A stretch of DNA of 64,000 bases from Aliishimia sp963678085. Lineage in GTDB: Bacteria; Pseudomonadota; Alphaproteobacteria; Rhodobacterales; Rhodobacteraceae. Positions 38,410 to 47,865 of the stretch are shown here, one piece after another. The translations under genes were made by a program, and so were the position numbers. Below the pieces are notes generated by a model, which saw only the letters and a list, made by a program, of their open reading frames with translations, ran no database searches and had not been told where the DNA came from. Position 1 is the stretch's first letter. Each line of letters opens with the position of its first letter. The stretch spans positions 1,798,001 through 1,862,000 of the forward strand of contig OY782680.1 of NCBI GenBank assembly GCA_963678085.1, given 5' to 3'.

Positions 38410-39879
38410 TCACTCGGCCGCTTTTAGCTTAAATCCGCTGGCTGCCATATCGGTCAGGTCAATCGGATAATCGCCGGTAAAGACCGCATCATAAAATTCT
38501 GGTGCATCGGGGTCACGCCCATCGGGGAATCCAAGGGCGCGATAAAGCCCATCAATTGAAACAAATTTGATCGAATGCACGCCCAAATGGTCGCGCATCT
38601 CCTCTTCGCCCATATTTACAGCCAACAGCTCTTCGCGCCGTGGCATGTCGATGCCAAAGAAACAGGGCCAAATGGTGGGCGGGCTGGCGATGCGATAATG
38701 CACCTCGGCGGCGCCTGCCTCTAGGATCATGTCTTTGAGCTTGCGTGAGGTGGTGCCGCGCACAATGGAATCATCCACCAAAATGATGCGCTTGCCCCGC
38801 ACCAAAGCGCGGTTCACGTTCAGCTTGAGCCGCACACCCATATTGCGGATCTGCTCGGTTGGCTCGATAAACGTGCGCCCAACATATTGATTTCGCACGA
38901 TTCCCATCTCAAATGGGATGCCGCTTTCTTGGGCATAGCCAATCGCAGCGGGGGTTCCACCATCAGGCACCGGGCAGACCATATCGGCCTCAATCGGGGC
39001 TTCGCGGGCCAGCTCGCGGCCGATTTCACGCCGCACCTCATAGACGGATTTGCCGCCAATCACACTGTCGGGGCGGCTGAAATAGACATATTCAAAGATG
39101 CAGGGGCGCGGCTTAACCGGCTCAAAGGGGCGGGAGGTTTCAACCCCAGACTCGGTGATCACCACCATTTCGCCGGGCTCGATTTCGCGGACAAAACTGG
39201 CCCCGATGATATCAAGCGCACAGGTCTCAGAGGCGAGCACATGGCCGCCTCCAAGCGCGCCGAGCACGAGCGGGCGAATGCCCAGAGGATCGCGCACACC
39301 GATCAGCTTAGAGCGCGTCATGGCCACAATAGAAAACGCGCCCTCGACCTGGCGCAGCGCCTCTTTCATGCGATCTGGGATGGTGCGCCCCATCGAGCGG
39401 GCCATCAGATGGATGATGCATTCTGTGTCGGAGCTGCTTTGAAAAATCGCGCCGCGCTCAATCAGCGTTCGACGTAGCGCGCGCGCATTGGTGAGGTTGC
39501 CATTATGCGCAATCGCCGCGCCGCCCATCGCAAATTCGCCAAAGAAGGGCTGCACATCGCGAATGGCCGTGTTGCCCTTGGAGCCAGCAGTGGAATAGCG
39601 CACATGGCCAATGGCGAGCGGCCCAGGCACCGTGTCAATCACACGTTTGCTGGTGAAATTATCGCGCACATAGCCAAAGCGGCGCGCAGAGTTAAAGCCA
39701 TGATCCGGGTCATGAGAGACGATCCCGCCCGCCTCTTGCCCGCGATGCTGTAGTGCATGTAGGCCCAAAGCGACGAAACTGGCGGCATCCTGAACGCCGA
39801 TAACGCCGAACACGCCGCATTCTTCTCTTAGCTTGTCATCATCAAATGGCAAGGCGGGGGGCATGGTTGATCTGCTCAC
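38410..39879 (-). CDS. purF: Amidophosphoribosyltransferase
   Basis: 489 residues with a GTG start; an ATG five codons in is possible. It transfers glutamine amide nitrogen to PRPP in the first step of purine synthesis. Glutaminase nucleophile Cys21 lies in EECGVFG after a short propeptide. GHVRYSTAGSKGNTAIRDVQP and the PRPP loop ILVDDSIVRGTTSRK are intact. It is the last gene of a leftward string with cvpA and radA, an order shared by many alphaproteobacteria. Confidence 0.96.
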   Translation of the reverse strand: MSRSTMPPALPFDDDKLREECGVFGVIGVQDAASFVALGLHALQHRGQEAGGIVSHDPDHGFNSARRFGYVRDNFTSKRVIDTVPGPLAIGHVRYSTAGSKGNTAIRDVQPFFGEFAMGGAAIAHNGNLTNARALRRTLIERGAIFQSSSDTECIIHLMARSMGRTIPDRMKEALRQVEGAFSIVAMTRSKLIGVRDPLGIRPLVLGALGGGHVLASETCALDIIGASFVREIEPGEMVVITESGVETSRPFEPVKPRPCIFEYVYFSRPDSVIGGKSVYEVRREIGRELAREAPIEADMVCPVPDGGTPAAIGYAQESGIPFEMGIVRNQYVGRTFIEPTEQIRNMGVRLKLNVNRALVRGKRIILVDDSIVRGTTSRKLKDMILEAGAAEVHYRIASPPTIWPCFFGIDMPRREELLAVNMGEEEMRDHLGVHSIKFVSIDGLYRALGFPDGRDPDAPEFYDAVFTGDYPIDLTDMAASGFKLKAAE

Positions 39880-39966
39880 GGGGGGCGCTGGCTCCTGATG
39901 CTGTCACGCGCCGGTCTTTAACAATAGATTAACCAGCTGTCACCCGGTGATTTTGTGCCGTTGAAT

Positions 39967-40524
39967 TTATTGGTCGCAGGCATTCACAAGCGCCGTGGAC
40001 TGATTGGTCAGCCATTCCATCGCGCTTTCCGGATTTTGTTCATTGATTCGGTCGGTAAATTGCGAAAAGACCGTCGCAGAGCGGCTTTGATCCACATAGG
40101 AAAGCTCTTGCGTCGGGAGCACGATTTCATAGGCAAAGAAGGCCACGGCAACCAGCAAAAGCCCGCGCACGATCCCGAACAAAAAGCCCAAAGCTTGATC
40201 AACACCGCTTAGCACAGAGCGTTGGATCATTGTGGAAAACAGCGGGGTGAACAGCGAAAACACAATCAGCGCGATCACCAGAACGACCGAAAAGGCAAAG
40301 ACGATGGTGATCGGGTTGCAATTCGTGCCCAAGAACTCGTTGATGATCGGAATTTCGCGCGTGATCGGCTCAACTTGCGGGGCAAAGATATAGGCGACAA
40401 TCGCCGCGCCAACCCATCCTGCAATCGCCATCAATTCGCGCACCAGACCTCGCCCATAAGCGAGTAAAGCAGAGACCACGACGATAAGCGCAACAACACC
40501 GTCAATGATTGTAAAACCGTCCAT
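39967..40524 (-). CDS. cvpA: CvpA family membrane protein
   Basis: 185 residues. It has four hydrophobic segments starting at FTIIDGVVALIVVVSALLAYGRG and includes the family's GLVRELMAIAGWVGA and ALGFLFGIVRGLLLV motifs. The C-terminal 50 residues are soluble and acidic. In other bacteria CvpA contributes to colicin V production, envelope stress tolerance and cell envelope homeostasis. It lies between radA and purF, the usual cvpA-purF pairing. Confidence 0.9.
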   Translation of the reverse strand: MDGFTIIDGVVALIVVVSALLAYGRGLVRELMAIAGWVGAAIVAYIFAPQVEPITREIPIINEFLGTNCNPITIVFAFSVVLVIALIVFSLFTPLFSTMIQRSVLSGVDQALGFLFGIVRGLLLVAVAFFAYEIVLPTQELSYVDQSRSATVFSQFTDRINEQNPESAMEWLTNQSTALVNACDQ

Positions 40525-40554
40525 AACCGCTCTTGCCTTTGACTTACATACGCC

Positions 40555-41919
40555 TCAACCGGCGCCAAAAATTTCACCTACGAAACTCGTTAAATCAGAC
40601 ATCTGAAGTAAAGGTAAACCCACGTTAGGGGTGATTTTGCTTTTCTGAGGCATGATTGCGGTTGTAAATCCAAGTTTTTGCGCTTCTTTCAGCCTGTTTC
40701 CCGCCATGGTGGCGGGGCGTAGGCTGCCGGACAGGCTGATTTCGCCGAAAACGATCGCGCCTTCGGGCAAAGCGCTGTCTTCGCGGGCAGAAAGAATCGC
40801 TGCGGCAACGGCCAGGTCGGCGGCTGGCTCGCTCACTTTCATCCCGCCTGCCACGTTTAGATACACATCGAGCCCGGTAAACGGGATGCCACAGCGCGCC
40901 TCAAGCACCGCCAGAATCATCGCTAGGCGCGAGCTATCCCATCCAACAACCGAGCGGCGCGGCTGCGCATGTGGGGTGGGGGCGACAAGTGCTTGAAATT
41001 CAACAAGAACGGGCCTTGTGCCCTCGATGCCCGCAAAGACCGCGTTGCCGGGTTGGGGCGTGCCGCGCTCGCTTAGGAACAGAGCCGAGGGGTTGGTGAC
41101 CTCTGACAGACCCTGCCCGGTCATCTCAAACACACCGATCTCATCGGCGGGGCCAAAGCGATTCTTCACCGAACGCAGGATGCGAAATTGATGCCCGCGC
41201 TCGCCTTCAAAATAAAGCACGGTATCCACCATATGTTCGACCACGCGGGGGCCGGCGATTTGGCCCTCTTTTGTGACATGGCCGACCAAAACCACTGAAA
41301 TTCCGCGCCTTTTGGCGAAACTGGTCAGCTCATGGGCGGTTGCACGCACTTGGCTGACTGAGCCGGGCGCGCTTTCCACCGAATCAAGCCACATGGTTTG
41401 GATCGAATCGATGATCGCGAGTTGGGGTTTTTCTGCATCCAGCGTGGTGAGAATATCGCGCAGATTGGTCTCTGCCCCCAGCATGACCTGCGCTTTCGTC
41501 AGTCCCAGCCGTTGCGCGCGCAGACGCACTTGCGCGCTGGCTTCTTCGCCGGAGATATAGACGGTTTTCAGCCCAGCCTGGGCGAAAGCCGCCGCCGCCT
41601 GTAAGAGCAGCGTCGATTTGCCGATGCCGGGATCACCACCTACCAGCGTGGCAGATCCTGTGACCAAACCGCCGCCCAGAACGCGGTCTAGCTCGTCGAT
41701 TTTGCACATGGTACGGGGCGGGGCAGTGTCTTGCGCCGCCAAGGAGGTGAGCTCCACCGTTTTGCCACGCCGAATGCCCAGAGAGGTGGTGGATTTGGGG
41801 CCTTGGCTAAGCCCTGTATCCTCAGCAATCGTATTCCATTCCCCGCAATTGTCACAGCGTCCCGACCACTTGGTATAGGTGGAGCCGCAGCTTGAGCAAC
41901 TATATGTTGTTTTTGCCAT
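40555..41919 (-). CDS. radA: DNA repair protein RadA (Sms)
   Basis: 454 residues. N-terminal zinc finger CSSCGSTYTKWSGRCDNCG (residues 8-26), RecA-like Walker A GGDPGIGKSTLL, KNRFG motif (VKNRFGPADEIG), and the C-terminal Lon-like domain (GGMKVSEPAADLAVAAAILS). It acts in recombination intermediate processing and branch migration. It is full length. It is followed by cvpA after 30 bases and preceded by the Mla-like ATPase. Confidence 0.96.
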   Translation of the reverse strand: MAKTTYSCSSCGSTYTKWSGRCDNCGEWNTIAEDTGLSQGPKSTTSLGIRRGKTVELTSLAAQDTAPPRTMCKIDELDRVLGGGLVTGSATLVGGDPGIGKSTLLLQAAAAFAQAGLKTVYISGEEASAQVRLRAQRLGLTKAQVMLGAETNLRDILTTLDAEKPQLAIIDSIQTMWLDSVESAPGSVSQVRATAHELTSFAKRRGISVVLVGHVTKEGQIAGPRVVEHMVDTVLYFEGERGHQFRILRSVKNRFGPADEIGVFEMTGQGLSEVTNPSALFLSERGTPQPGNAVFAGIEGTRPVLVEFQALVAPTPHAQPRRSVVGWDSSRLAMILAVLEARCGIPFTGLDVYLNVAGGMKVSEPAADLAVAAAILSAREDSALPEGAIVFGEISLSGSLRPATMAGNRLKEAQKLGFTTAIMPQKSKITPNVGLPLLQMSDLTSFVGEIFGAG

Positions 41920-41930
41920 ATCGGGTCTCT

Positions 41931-41945
41931 AAATGTCTGACATTT
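41931..41945. repeat. Dispersed palindrome, copy 2
   Basis: AAATGTC-T-GACATTT, perfect, straddling the end of the ABC ATPase gene and 11 bases upstream of the radA start. Compared with copy 1 the third pair is changed symmetrically (A/T swapped). Confidence 0.7.
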
Positions 41946-42682
41946 CAGCGCACGGTTTCAATAGGCCCAATCGCCGAGCCTGTGATGAATTGTCTGACAT
42001 ATGGGTCCTCCGCCTCCCACAGCGCGGCCTCGGGCCCGGCCCATCGGATTTTCCCACCATGCAGCATAGCAACCTGATCGGCAATTGCCCGCACAGAGCT
42101 CATATCATGGGTGATGGTCATGGCCGTCGCGCCCATTTCCACGACGATTTCACGGATCAACTCATTGATAACACCGGACATAATTGGATCAAGGCCGGTG
42201 GTGGGCTCATCAAAAAAGATGATCTCGGGCTCAGCGGCAATGGCCCGCGCCAGCCCCACACGTTTTTGCATCCCCCCCGAGAGCTCCGCCGGATAGCGCT
42301 CTGCCACATCGGGGCTCAGCCCCACACGCCGCAGCTTTTCAATTGCGATCTCTTTGGCCTCATCCTTGGGGCGTTTTAGTCGTCCACGCAGAAGACGAAA
42401 GGCCACATTTTCCCATATTCTAAGCGAGTCAAACAGCGCGCTGCCCTGAAATAACATGCCAAATTTGGCCAGAAACGCATCGCGATCCTGCGCCCCGCCT
42501 TCAACATGCACCGCGCCACTATCCAGCGGGATGAGCCCAAGAATGATCTTGAGCATCACGGATTTCCCGGTACCAGAGCCGCCAATGATCACAGTCGATG
42601 CTGCCTTGGGAATATGTAAATCCACCCCTTGCAGCACATGCTTATCGCCGAAAGATTTGGTGACATTTTGCAGCGTGATCAT
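41945..42682 (-). CDS. ABC transporter ATP-binding protein, MlaF-like
   Basis: 245 residues from MITLQNVTKSFGDKHVLQG; an ATG four codons earlier overlaps the permease stop. Walker A is GGSGTGKSVML, the signature LSGGMQKRVGLARA and Walker B IIFFDEPTTGLD, followed by the switch His in TITHD. The MlaF/Ttg2A subfamily works with MlaE to move phospholipids between membranes and maintain outer-membrane asymmetry. The mlaD-type partner is not in this window. Confidence 0.88.
   Translation of the reverse strand: MITLQNVTKSFGDKHVLQGVDLHIPKAASTVIIGGSGTGKSVMLKIILGLIPLDSGAVHVEGGAQDRDAFLAKFGMLFQGSALFDSLRIWENVAFRLLRGRLKRPKDEAKEIAIEKLRRVGLSPDVAERYPAELSGGMQKRVGLARAIAAEPEIIFFDEPTTGLDPIMSGVINELIREIVVEMGATAMTITHDMSSVRAIADQVAMLHGGKIRWAGPEAALWEAEDPYVRQFITGSAIGPIETVR
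41988..42002. repeat. Dispersed palindrome, copy 3 (imperfect)
   Basis: AATTGTC-T-GACATAT inside the 3' end of the ABC ATPase gene, 57 bases from copy 2. The GTCTGAC core is intact; the outer arm is asymmetric. Confidence 0.55.
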
Positions 42683-42690
42683 GGCGGGCC

Positions 42691-43464
42691 TCATAGGGAA
42701 AAGAACAGGCCGGTGAGCACGAAATTGGCCGCAAGGATGAGCACCGCCGCCGCCTCAACCGAGCCCTTGGTGGCCTGCCCGACCCCTTGTGCGCCGCGTC
42801 CAGAGTTCATGCCGAAATAGCAGCCCATCAATGTGGCCAAAAAGCCAAAAACCGCGCCTTTGGTTAAGGATGAGGCGATATCGGCAAATTCCAGAAAGCT
42901 AATTGTGTTTTTTAGGTAAGTGGCTCCGTTGAAGTCGAGCGTCCCAACCGCCACCGCATAACCCCCTGCAATGCCAATAATATCACCGATCCCAACCAAA
43001 AGCGGCACGGTGAGCACGCCTGCAATCACCCGCGGCACAACCAGATATTTGATCGGATGGGTGGAGAGCGTCACCAGCGCGTCGATCTGCTCGGTCACTT
43101 TCATGGTCGCGATCTCAGCAGAGACCGAAGAGGTCACACGCGCAGCAATCATCAACCCCACCAGCACCGGGCCAAGCTCGCGCACCATGCCAATGGCGAC
43201 GATCTGCGGCACGACCGCCTCGGCGTTAAACCGCGCCCCGCCCGCATAGATTTGCAACGCGAGCGCGCCCCCGGTGAAAATCGCGGTCAGGCCGATCACA
43301 GGCAGCGAAAGATAGCCCACCTGAAACAGCGCATTCAGCGTCTCGCGCCCATAAAACGGGGGGCGCACAGCATTGGCGAAGGTTTGAAACGCAAATAATG
43401 TGACCCGCCCAAGCGCGGCAAGCTGGGCGAGGGTAAAAGCTCCGAGGGCGGCGAGCGCGTTCAT
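42691..43464 (-). CDS. ABC transporter permease, MlaE-like
   Basis: 257 residues. The MlaE/Ttg2B permease layout is clear, with about five membrane segments. Motifs include GLTAIFTGGALALQIYAGGARFNAEAVV, MVRELGPVLVGLMIAARVTSSVSAEIATMKVTEQIDAL (the EQ coupling region) and PRVIAGVLTVPLLVGIGDIIG. It is the retrograde phospholipid transporter's membrane subunit. It overlaps alr at its 5' end by four bases and the ATPase gene follows it closely. Confidence 0.9.
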   Translation of the reverse strand: MNALAALGAFTLAQLAALGRVTLFAFQTFANAVRPPFYGRETLNALFQVGYLSLPVIGLTAIFTGGALALQIYAGGARFNAEAVVPQIVAIGMVRELGPVLVGLMIAARVTSSVSAEIATMKVTEQIDALVTLSTHPIKYLVVPRVIAGVLTVPLLVGIGDIIGIAGGYAVAVGTLDFNGATYLKNTISFLEFADIASSLTKGAVFGFLATLMGCYFGMNSGRGAQGVGQATKGSVEAAAVLILAANFVLTGLFFSL

Positions 43465-44495
43465 TTCAGGATCGTTCTATGATAGCGTCCGCCCAGCGAG
43501 GTGAGGATCTCATAACCGATCGTTCCTGCCATATCTGCAACGATATCAATGGTTTGCTGAGGGCCGATAAGCTGCAATTTCTCGGGATCTTGCTCAAGCG
43601 GCGTGATATCCACCGTGATTAGGTCCATCGAAACGCGCCCCACCACGGGAACATAGTGTTCGCCCGCAAAAAGTCCGACTTTTGGGCCCATCGCGCGAAT
43701 CAGTCCATCAGCATAGCCTGCTGCGATTGTCGCGATGCGGCTATCCTGTTGTGCGATCCAGGTATTGCCATAGCCCACGCTTTCTCCGGCCAAGAGATCG
43801 CGGCATTGGATAACCGGAATATCCAGCGTTACAACGGGTTTGGCGTCCACAAAAGGCGCGCCGCCATAAAGGCCAATCCCTGGGCGGCAGAGGTCAAAAT
43901 GATAGGCGGGGCCAAGCAAAATACCTCCGGTTGCAGAGAGAGAACGCGGCACGTTCAACCCGTCGGTTAACGCGCGAAACAGCTGCAATTGTCTGGCATT
44001 CATCGGGTGTTTTGGCTCATCGGCGCAGGCCAGATGGGACATGATCAGTCGCGGTGACTGCGAAAGCGCGATGTCTTTGATGGCGCTCCATTCGGCGGGC
44101 TCCATGCCCAAACGGTTCATTCCCGTATCAAGCTGCACGCCAAACGGGTGTCCGGGCAGCGCCTCAAAATGCAGCAACATCTGGTCGACAGAGTTCAAAA
44201 GCGGGATGAGCGCGGCCTCTTGCAACAGCGCGGTATCGCCGGGCATGTGGCCGGAAAACACATATATTTCAGGGGCCTCGCCGATTTCTTGGCGCAGGAT
44301 ATAGCCCTCTTCGGCGGCGGCGACAAAGAAACAATCCACGCCCTCTTGCATCAATCGTCTGGCAACCAAGCCCGCATCCAGCCCATAGCCATTGGCCTTA
44401 ACCACTGCTGCCGTTTTGCAGGCCGTTTGCGCATCCAGCTGTCGCCAGTTTTCTGCCAATGCCGTGAGGTCGATTTGTAAATGTGCAGTTCCCAT
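43461..44495 (-). CDS. alr: Alanine racemase
   Basis: 344 residues. It makes D-alanine for peptidoglycan. PLP lysine is Lys33 in AAVVKANGYGLDAG; the second catalytic base is the Tyr in SVGYGNTW. The C-terminal GRVSMDLITVDIT substrate-side motif and the final YEILTSLGGRYHR are standard. It is full length and lies in the conserved dnaB-alr-Mla order. Confidence 0.95.
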   Translation of the reverse strand: MGTAHLQIDLTALAENWRQLDAQTACKTAAVVKANGYGLDAGLVARRLMQEGVDCFFVAAAEEGYILRQEIGEAPEIYVFSGHMPGDTALLQEAALIPLLNSVDQMLLHFEALPGHPFGVQLDTGMNRLGMEPAEWSAIKDIALSQSPRLIMSHLACADEPKHPMNARQLQLFRALTDGLNVPRSLSATGGILLGPAYHFDLCRPGIGLYGGAPFVDAKPVVTLDIPVIQCRDLLAGESVGYGNTWIAQQDSRIATIAAGYADGLIRAMGPKVGLFAGEHYVPVVGRVSMDLITVDITPLEQDPEKLQLIGPQQTIDIVADMAGTIGYEILTSLGGRYHRTILK

Positions 44496-44552
44496 AAGCG
44501 GATGTCATGGCAGAGACAGCGCGCGGGTCAAGAGGGTCGCGCACAAATCCGC

Positions 44553-46034
44553 CTAATAATTGGGATCGGCCGAATAACCGGGGCGCGCAAGATTGCCAAA
44601 ACGGGTAAAGCGCCCCTCAAAGCTGAGATCTACGGTGCCGATGGGGCCGTGACGCTGTTTGCCGATGATCACCTCGGCCCGGCCATGCAGTTTCTCCATG
44701 CGTTCTTGCCAGGTGGCCATGGCTTCGAGATTGTCATCGCCGGGCTTTTCGCGCTCCGCATAATATTCTTCGCGAAACACGAACATCACCACATCGGCAT
44801 CCTGTTCGATTGAGCCTGATTCCCTAAGGTCGGACAATTGCGGGCGCTTATCCTCGCGGCTTTCGACCTGACGGGAAAGCTGGGAAAGGCCAATCACCGG
44901 AATATCAAGTTCTTTGGCTATCGCTTTGAGACCCATAGATATTTCACCAATCTCTTGCACCCGGTTATCCGCCGTGCCCCGCGCGAGTTGGATATAATCA
45001 ATGATCAAGAGATCCAGCCCATGGGTGCGTTTAAGACGCCGCGCGCGTGCGGCCAGCTGCGAGATCGGGATCGAAGGGGTGTCGTCAATATAGAGCGGGC
45101 AGGCTTCTAGCGCCTTGGCCGCCTCTACGAAACGGCGGAATTCGGCCTCGGTCATATCGCCGCGCCGGATTTGCTCGGACGGGATTTCTGCGGCCTCTGA
45201 CAGAATCCGCGCGGCAAGCTGTTCGGCGCTCATTTCAAGCGAGAAAAACCCAACCACGCCGCCATCAACCGCGCCGATAGAGCCATCTGGTTTCGTCCCC
45301 TTTTTATAGGCTTTCGCGATGTTAAAGGCGATATTTGTGGCAAGCGACGTTTTGCCCATCGAGGGGCGCCCAGCCAGAATAAGCAAATCAGAGCGGTGCA
45401 GCCCCCCCAGTTTCTTGTCCATATCAATGAGGCCGGTAGAGACCCCTGCAAGCCCGCCCTCACGCTGATACGCAGCATTGGCGACATTAACTGCGTCCGT
45501 TACAGCTTTGAGAAAGCTGGTAAATCCCCCCTCTGAATTGCCCTGCTCGGCCAATTTGTAAAGCGCTTGCTCGGCCTCAACAATTTGATCTTTGGGCTCT
45601 GAGGCCACATCCACCTTTTGCGCTTTGGCAGAAATATCCTGCCCCAGATGGATCAATTGACGCCGCACCGCCAAATCATAGATCATCTGCGCATATTCGC
45701 GCACCGCAAAAGACGAAACCGCCGCCCCCGCCAAGCGCGCAAGGTAGGCCGGACCGCCCAGTTCTTTTAGGCCCTCATCATCCTCCAAAAAGGCCTTGAG
45801 CGTGACCGGAGAGGCCAACTGGTTCTTGGAAATCCGCGCCGAGGCAATGTCGAAAATCCGCGCATGCACCGGGTCGTAAAAATGCTTTTCCGAGATAATG
45901 GCAGCAACACGGTCAAACACATCATTATTGGTCAGAACAGCGCCCAAAAGCTGCTGCTCCGCCTCAATGGAATGGGGCATGATATCCCCATCCTCGGCTG
46001 TTCCGGTTGCATTAAAAGTCGCAATTTCGTTCAT
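44553..46034 (-). CDS. dnaB: Replicative DNA helicase DnaB
   Basis: 493 residues. The N-terminal primase-binding domain (PHSIEAEQQLLGAVLTNND) is followed by a RecA-like motor with Walker A GRPSMGKTSLA, Walker B LLIIDYIQL, and DNA-binding VIGLSQLSRQVESRED and RESGSIEQDADVV. There is no intein. It unwinds DNA at the chromosomal fork. It precedes alr in the leftward string; a 90-base gap separates it from pyrE. Confidence 0.97.
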   Translation of the reverse strand: MNEIATFNATGTAEDGDIMPHSIEAEQQLLGAVLTNNDVFDRVAAIISEKHFYDPVHARIFDIASARISKNQLASPVTLKAFLEDDEGLKELGGPAYLARLAGAAVSSFAVREYAQMIYDLAVRRQLIHLGQDISAKAQKVDVASEPKDQIVEAEQALYKLAEQGNSEGGFTSFLKAVTDAVNVANAAYQREGGLAGVSTGLIDMDKKLGGLHRSDLLILAGRPSMGKTSLATNIAFNIAKAYKKGTKPDGSIGAVDGGVVGFFSLEMSAEQLAARILSEAAEIPSEQIRRGDMTEAEFRRFVEAAKALEACPLYIDDTPSIPISQLAARARRLKRTHGLDLLIIDYIQLARGTADNRVQEIGEISMGLKAIAKELDIPVIGLSQLSRQVESREDKRPQLSDLRESGSIEQDADVVMFVFREEYYAEREKPGDDNLEAMATWQERMEKLHGRAEVIIGKQRHGPIGTVDLSFEGRFTRFGNLARPGYSADPNY

Positions 46035-46124
46035 GGCCGATCCGTTCGTAAGCTGTGCGCTTTCATGTCACAGAATCGGCGCGCTGGCTATCTGGGTATC
46101 TCTGTGGATAATTGGGGGGACAAG

Positions 46125-46799
46125 TTAACGGTGCTGTTCCTGCCATCCGCGCGGGTCGTTCAAAAACGCTTCAACACCGGCGATATTCTCCGCAGAAAAC
46201 GCGCCCGACGCCTTGGCCTCAGCCAAAACATCCCACCAAGTGCACAGGTGATGCAGAGAAATACCCGCATCTCCCAGCGTTTTTTCGGTCTCGGGGAAGA
46301 TGCCGTAATAGAAAATCACCGCGGTATGGCCGCACGTTGCGCCGGTGTCGCGAATCGCCTCAACAAAGCTGATCTTAGAGCCGCCATCGGTGGTCAGATC
46401 CTCCACCAACAGCACATTTTGCCCCTCGCTCATCGCGCCTTCAATGCGGGCATTTCTCCCGTAACCCTTTGGTTTCTTGCGCACATATGTCATGGGCAGC
46501 GCCATACGCTCGGCCACCAAAGCAGCAAACGGAATGCCCGCCGTCTCGCCGCCCGCGATATTGTCAAAGGCTTCGAACCCGGCATTGCGCATCACGGTGA
46601 TGGTGAGAAAATCCATCAAAGTTGAGCGGATGCGCGGATAAGAAATTAGCTTGCGGCAATCAATATAGGTGGGCGAGGGCAGGCCGGACGCCAGGGTAAA
46701 GGGCTCGCGCGCATTCAGATGCACCGCGCCAATCTCTAGCAGCATGCGCGCAGAAAGGCGGGCGATTTCGGACTGGTCTGGAAAGCTGGAAGGGATCAT
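46125..46799 (-). CDS. pyrE: Orotate phosphoribosyltransferase
   Basis: 224 residues. It joins orotate and PRPP in pyrimidine synthesis. The PRPP loop VLLVEDLTTDGGSKISF is the family motif; TYVRKKPKGYGRNARIEG supplies the catalytic flexible loop lysines. It is full length. It lies nine bases after pyrC on the same strand, forming a pyrC-pyrE pair. Confidence 0.95.
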   Translation of the reverse strand: MIPSSFPDQSEIARLSARMLLEIGAVHLNAREPFTLASGLPSPTYIDCRKLISYPRIRSTLMDFLTITVMRNAGFEAFDNIAGGETAGIPFAALVAERMALPMTYVRKKPKGYGRNARIEGAMSEGQNVLLVEDLTTDGGSKISFVEAIRDTGATCGHTAVIFYYGIFPETEKTLGDAGISLHHLCTWWDVLAEAKASGAFSAENIAGVEAFLNDPRGWQEQHR

Positions 46800-46808
46800 G
46801 TCACACCT

Positions 46809-47843
46809 TTATGTCAAATGCCAATGAACCGGACGAGAGGGATCAAACACCGTCACCGTATGTGGGCCGACATCGGTGGGGGCAGGGATCTCAATCGGTG
46901 CGCCTTTGGTGAGCGTGATGCGGTCCTCATTTGCGGGCAGGCCGTAGAATTTGGGTCCGTTAAGCGAGGTGAAATCCTCCAGCTTGTCCAGTGCGCCCGC
47001 CTCATCAAAGACCTGGGCGAGGCATGAAATCGCAATCGGCGCGGTAAAACAGCCCGCGCAACCACAGGCGTTTTCCTTTGTATGGGTCGCGTGTGGCGCC
47101 GAGTCCGTCCCAAGAAAATAGCGCGAGGGCCCTTGCGTTGCGACCTTGATCAATGCCTCCAGATGCTCGCGTCGCTTAAGGATTGGCAGGCAATAATAAT
47201 GCGGGCGAATGCCGCCCACCAGCATGGCATTGCGATCCAGCATCAGGTGCTGCACGGTGATCGTCGCGCCCAGGTTCTCATCCCCTGCAGCCACATAATC
47301 CGCCGCTTGACGCGTGGTGATATGTTCCATAACTACCCGTAATCCCGGCGTTTTTTGCCGGATAGGATCAAGAACTTGGTCGATAAATGCCGCCTCGCGA
47401 TCAAAAATATCAATGTCCGAATGGGTGACTTCGCCATGTACGCAAAGCGGCAAGCCAGTCTCTGCCATGCGCTCCAGAACCGGGCGCACCTTGTCGAAAT
47501 CGTTAACCCCGGAGGCGGAATTGGTCGTCGCGCCAGCCGGGTAAAGCTTTACCGCGGAAATCAGGCCGCTTGCTTGCGCTGTCGCGACATCATCCGGGTC
47601 AGTGTCCTCGGTCAGGTAAAGCGTCATAAGCGGTGTGAAATCATGCCCGCCCGGCAGCGCCTCAATAATGCGGGATTGATAGGCGGCGGCCTGCGCGGAT
47701 GTGACCACAGGCGGGACCAGATTGGGCATGATGATCGCGCGAGCAAAATCTTTTGAGCTAGCCGGAAGTACAGCGCGCAGCATGTCGCCATCGCGCAAAT
47801 GCAGGTGCCAATCGTCGGGGCGTCGTATCGTCAGTGTGTTCAT
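46809..47843 (-). CDS. pyrC: Dihydroorotase (PyrC class)
   Basis: 344 residues. It closes carbamoyl aspartate to dihydroorotate. Zinc ligands start at RPDDWHLHLRDGDML (HxH). PAGATTNSASGV contains the bridging Lys region (AVKLYPAGATTNS). MEHITTRQA and FLGTDSAPH add further zinc and catalytic residues. A flexible-loop region near GCAGCFTAPIA is typical of the class II E. coli-type enzyme. It is co-transcribed with pyrE. Confidence 0.96.
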   Translation of the reverse strand: MNTLTIRRPDDWHLHLRDGDMLRAVLPASSKDFARAIIMPNLVPPVVTSAQAAAYQSRIIEALPGGHDFTPLMTLYLTEDTDPDDVATAQASGLISAVKLYPAGATTNSASGVNDFDKVRPVLERMAETGLPLCVHGEVTHSDIDIFDREAAFIDQVLDPIRQKTPGLRVVMEHITTRQAADYVAAGDENLGATITVQHLMLDRNAMLVGGIRPHYYCLPILKRREHLEALIKVATQGPSRYFLGTDSAPHATHTKENACGCAGCFTAPIAISCLAQVFDEAGALDKLEDFTSLNGPKFYGLPANEDRITLTKGAPIEIPAPTDVGPHTVTVFDPSRPVHWHLT

Positions 47844-47865
47844 GATGCTGCGCTAGCACGATGGT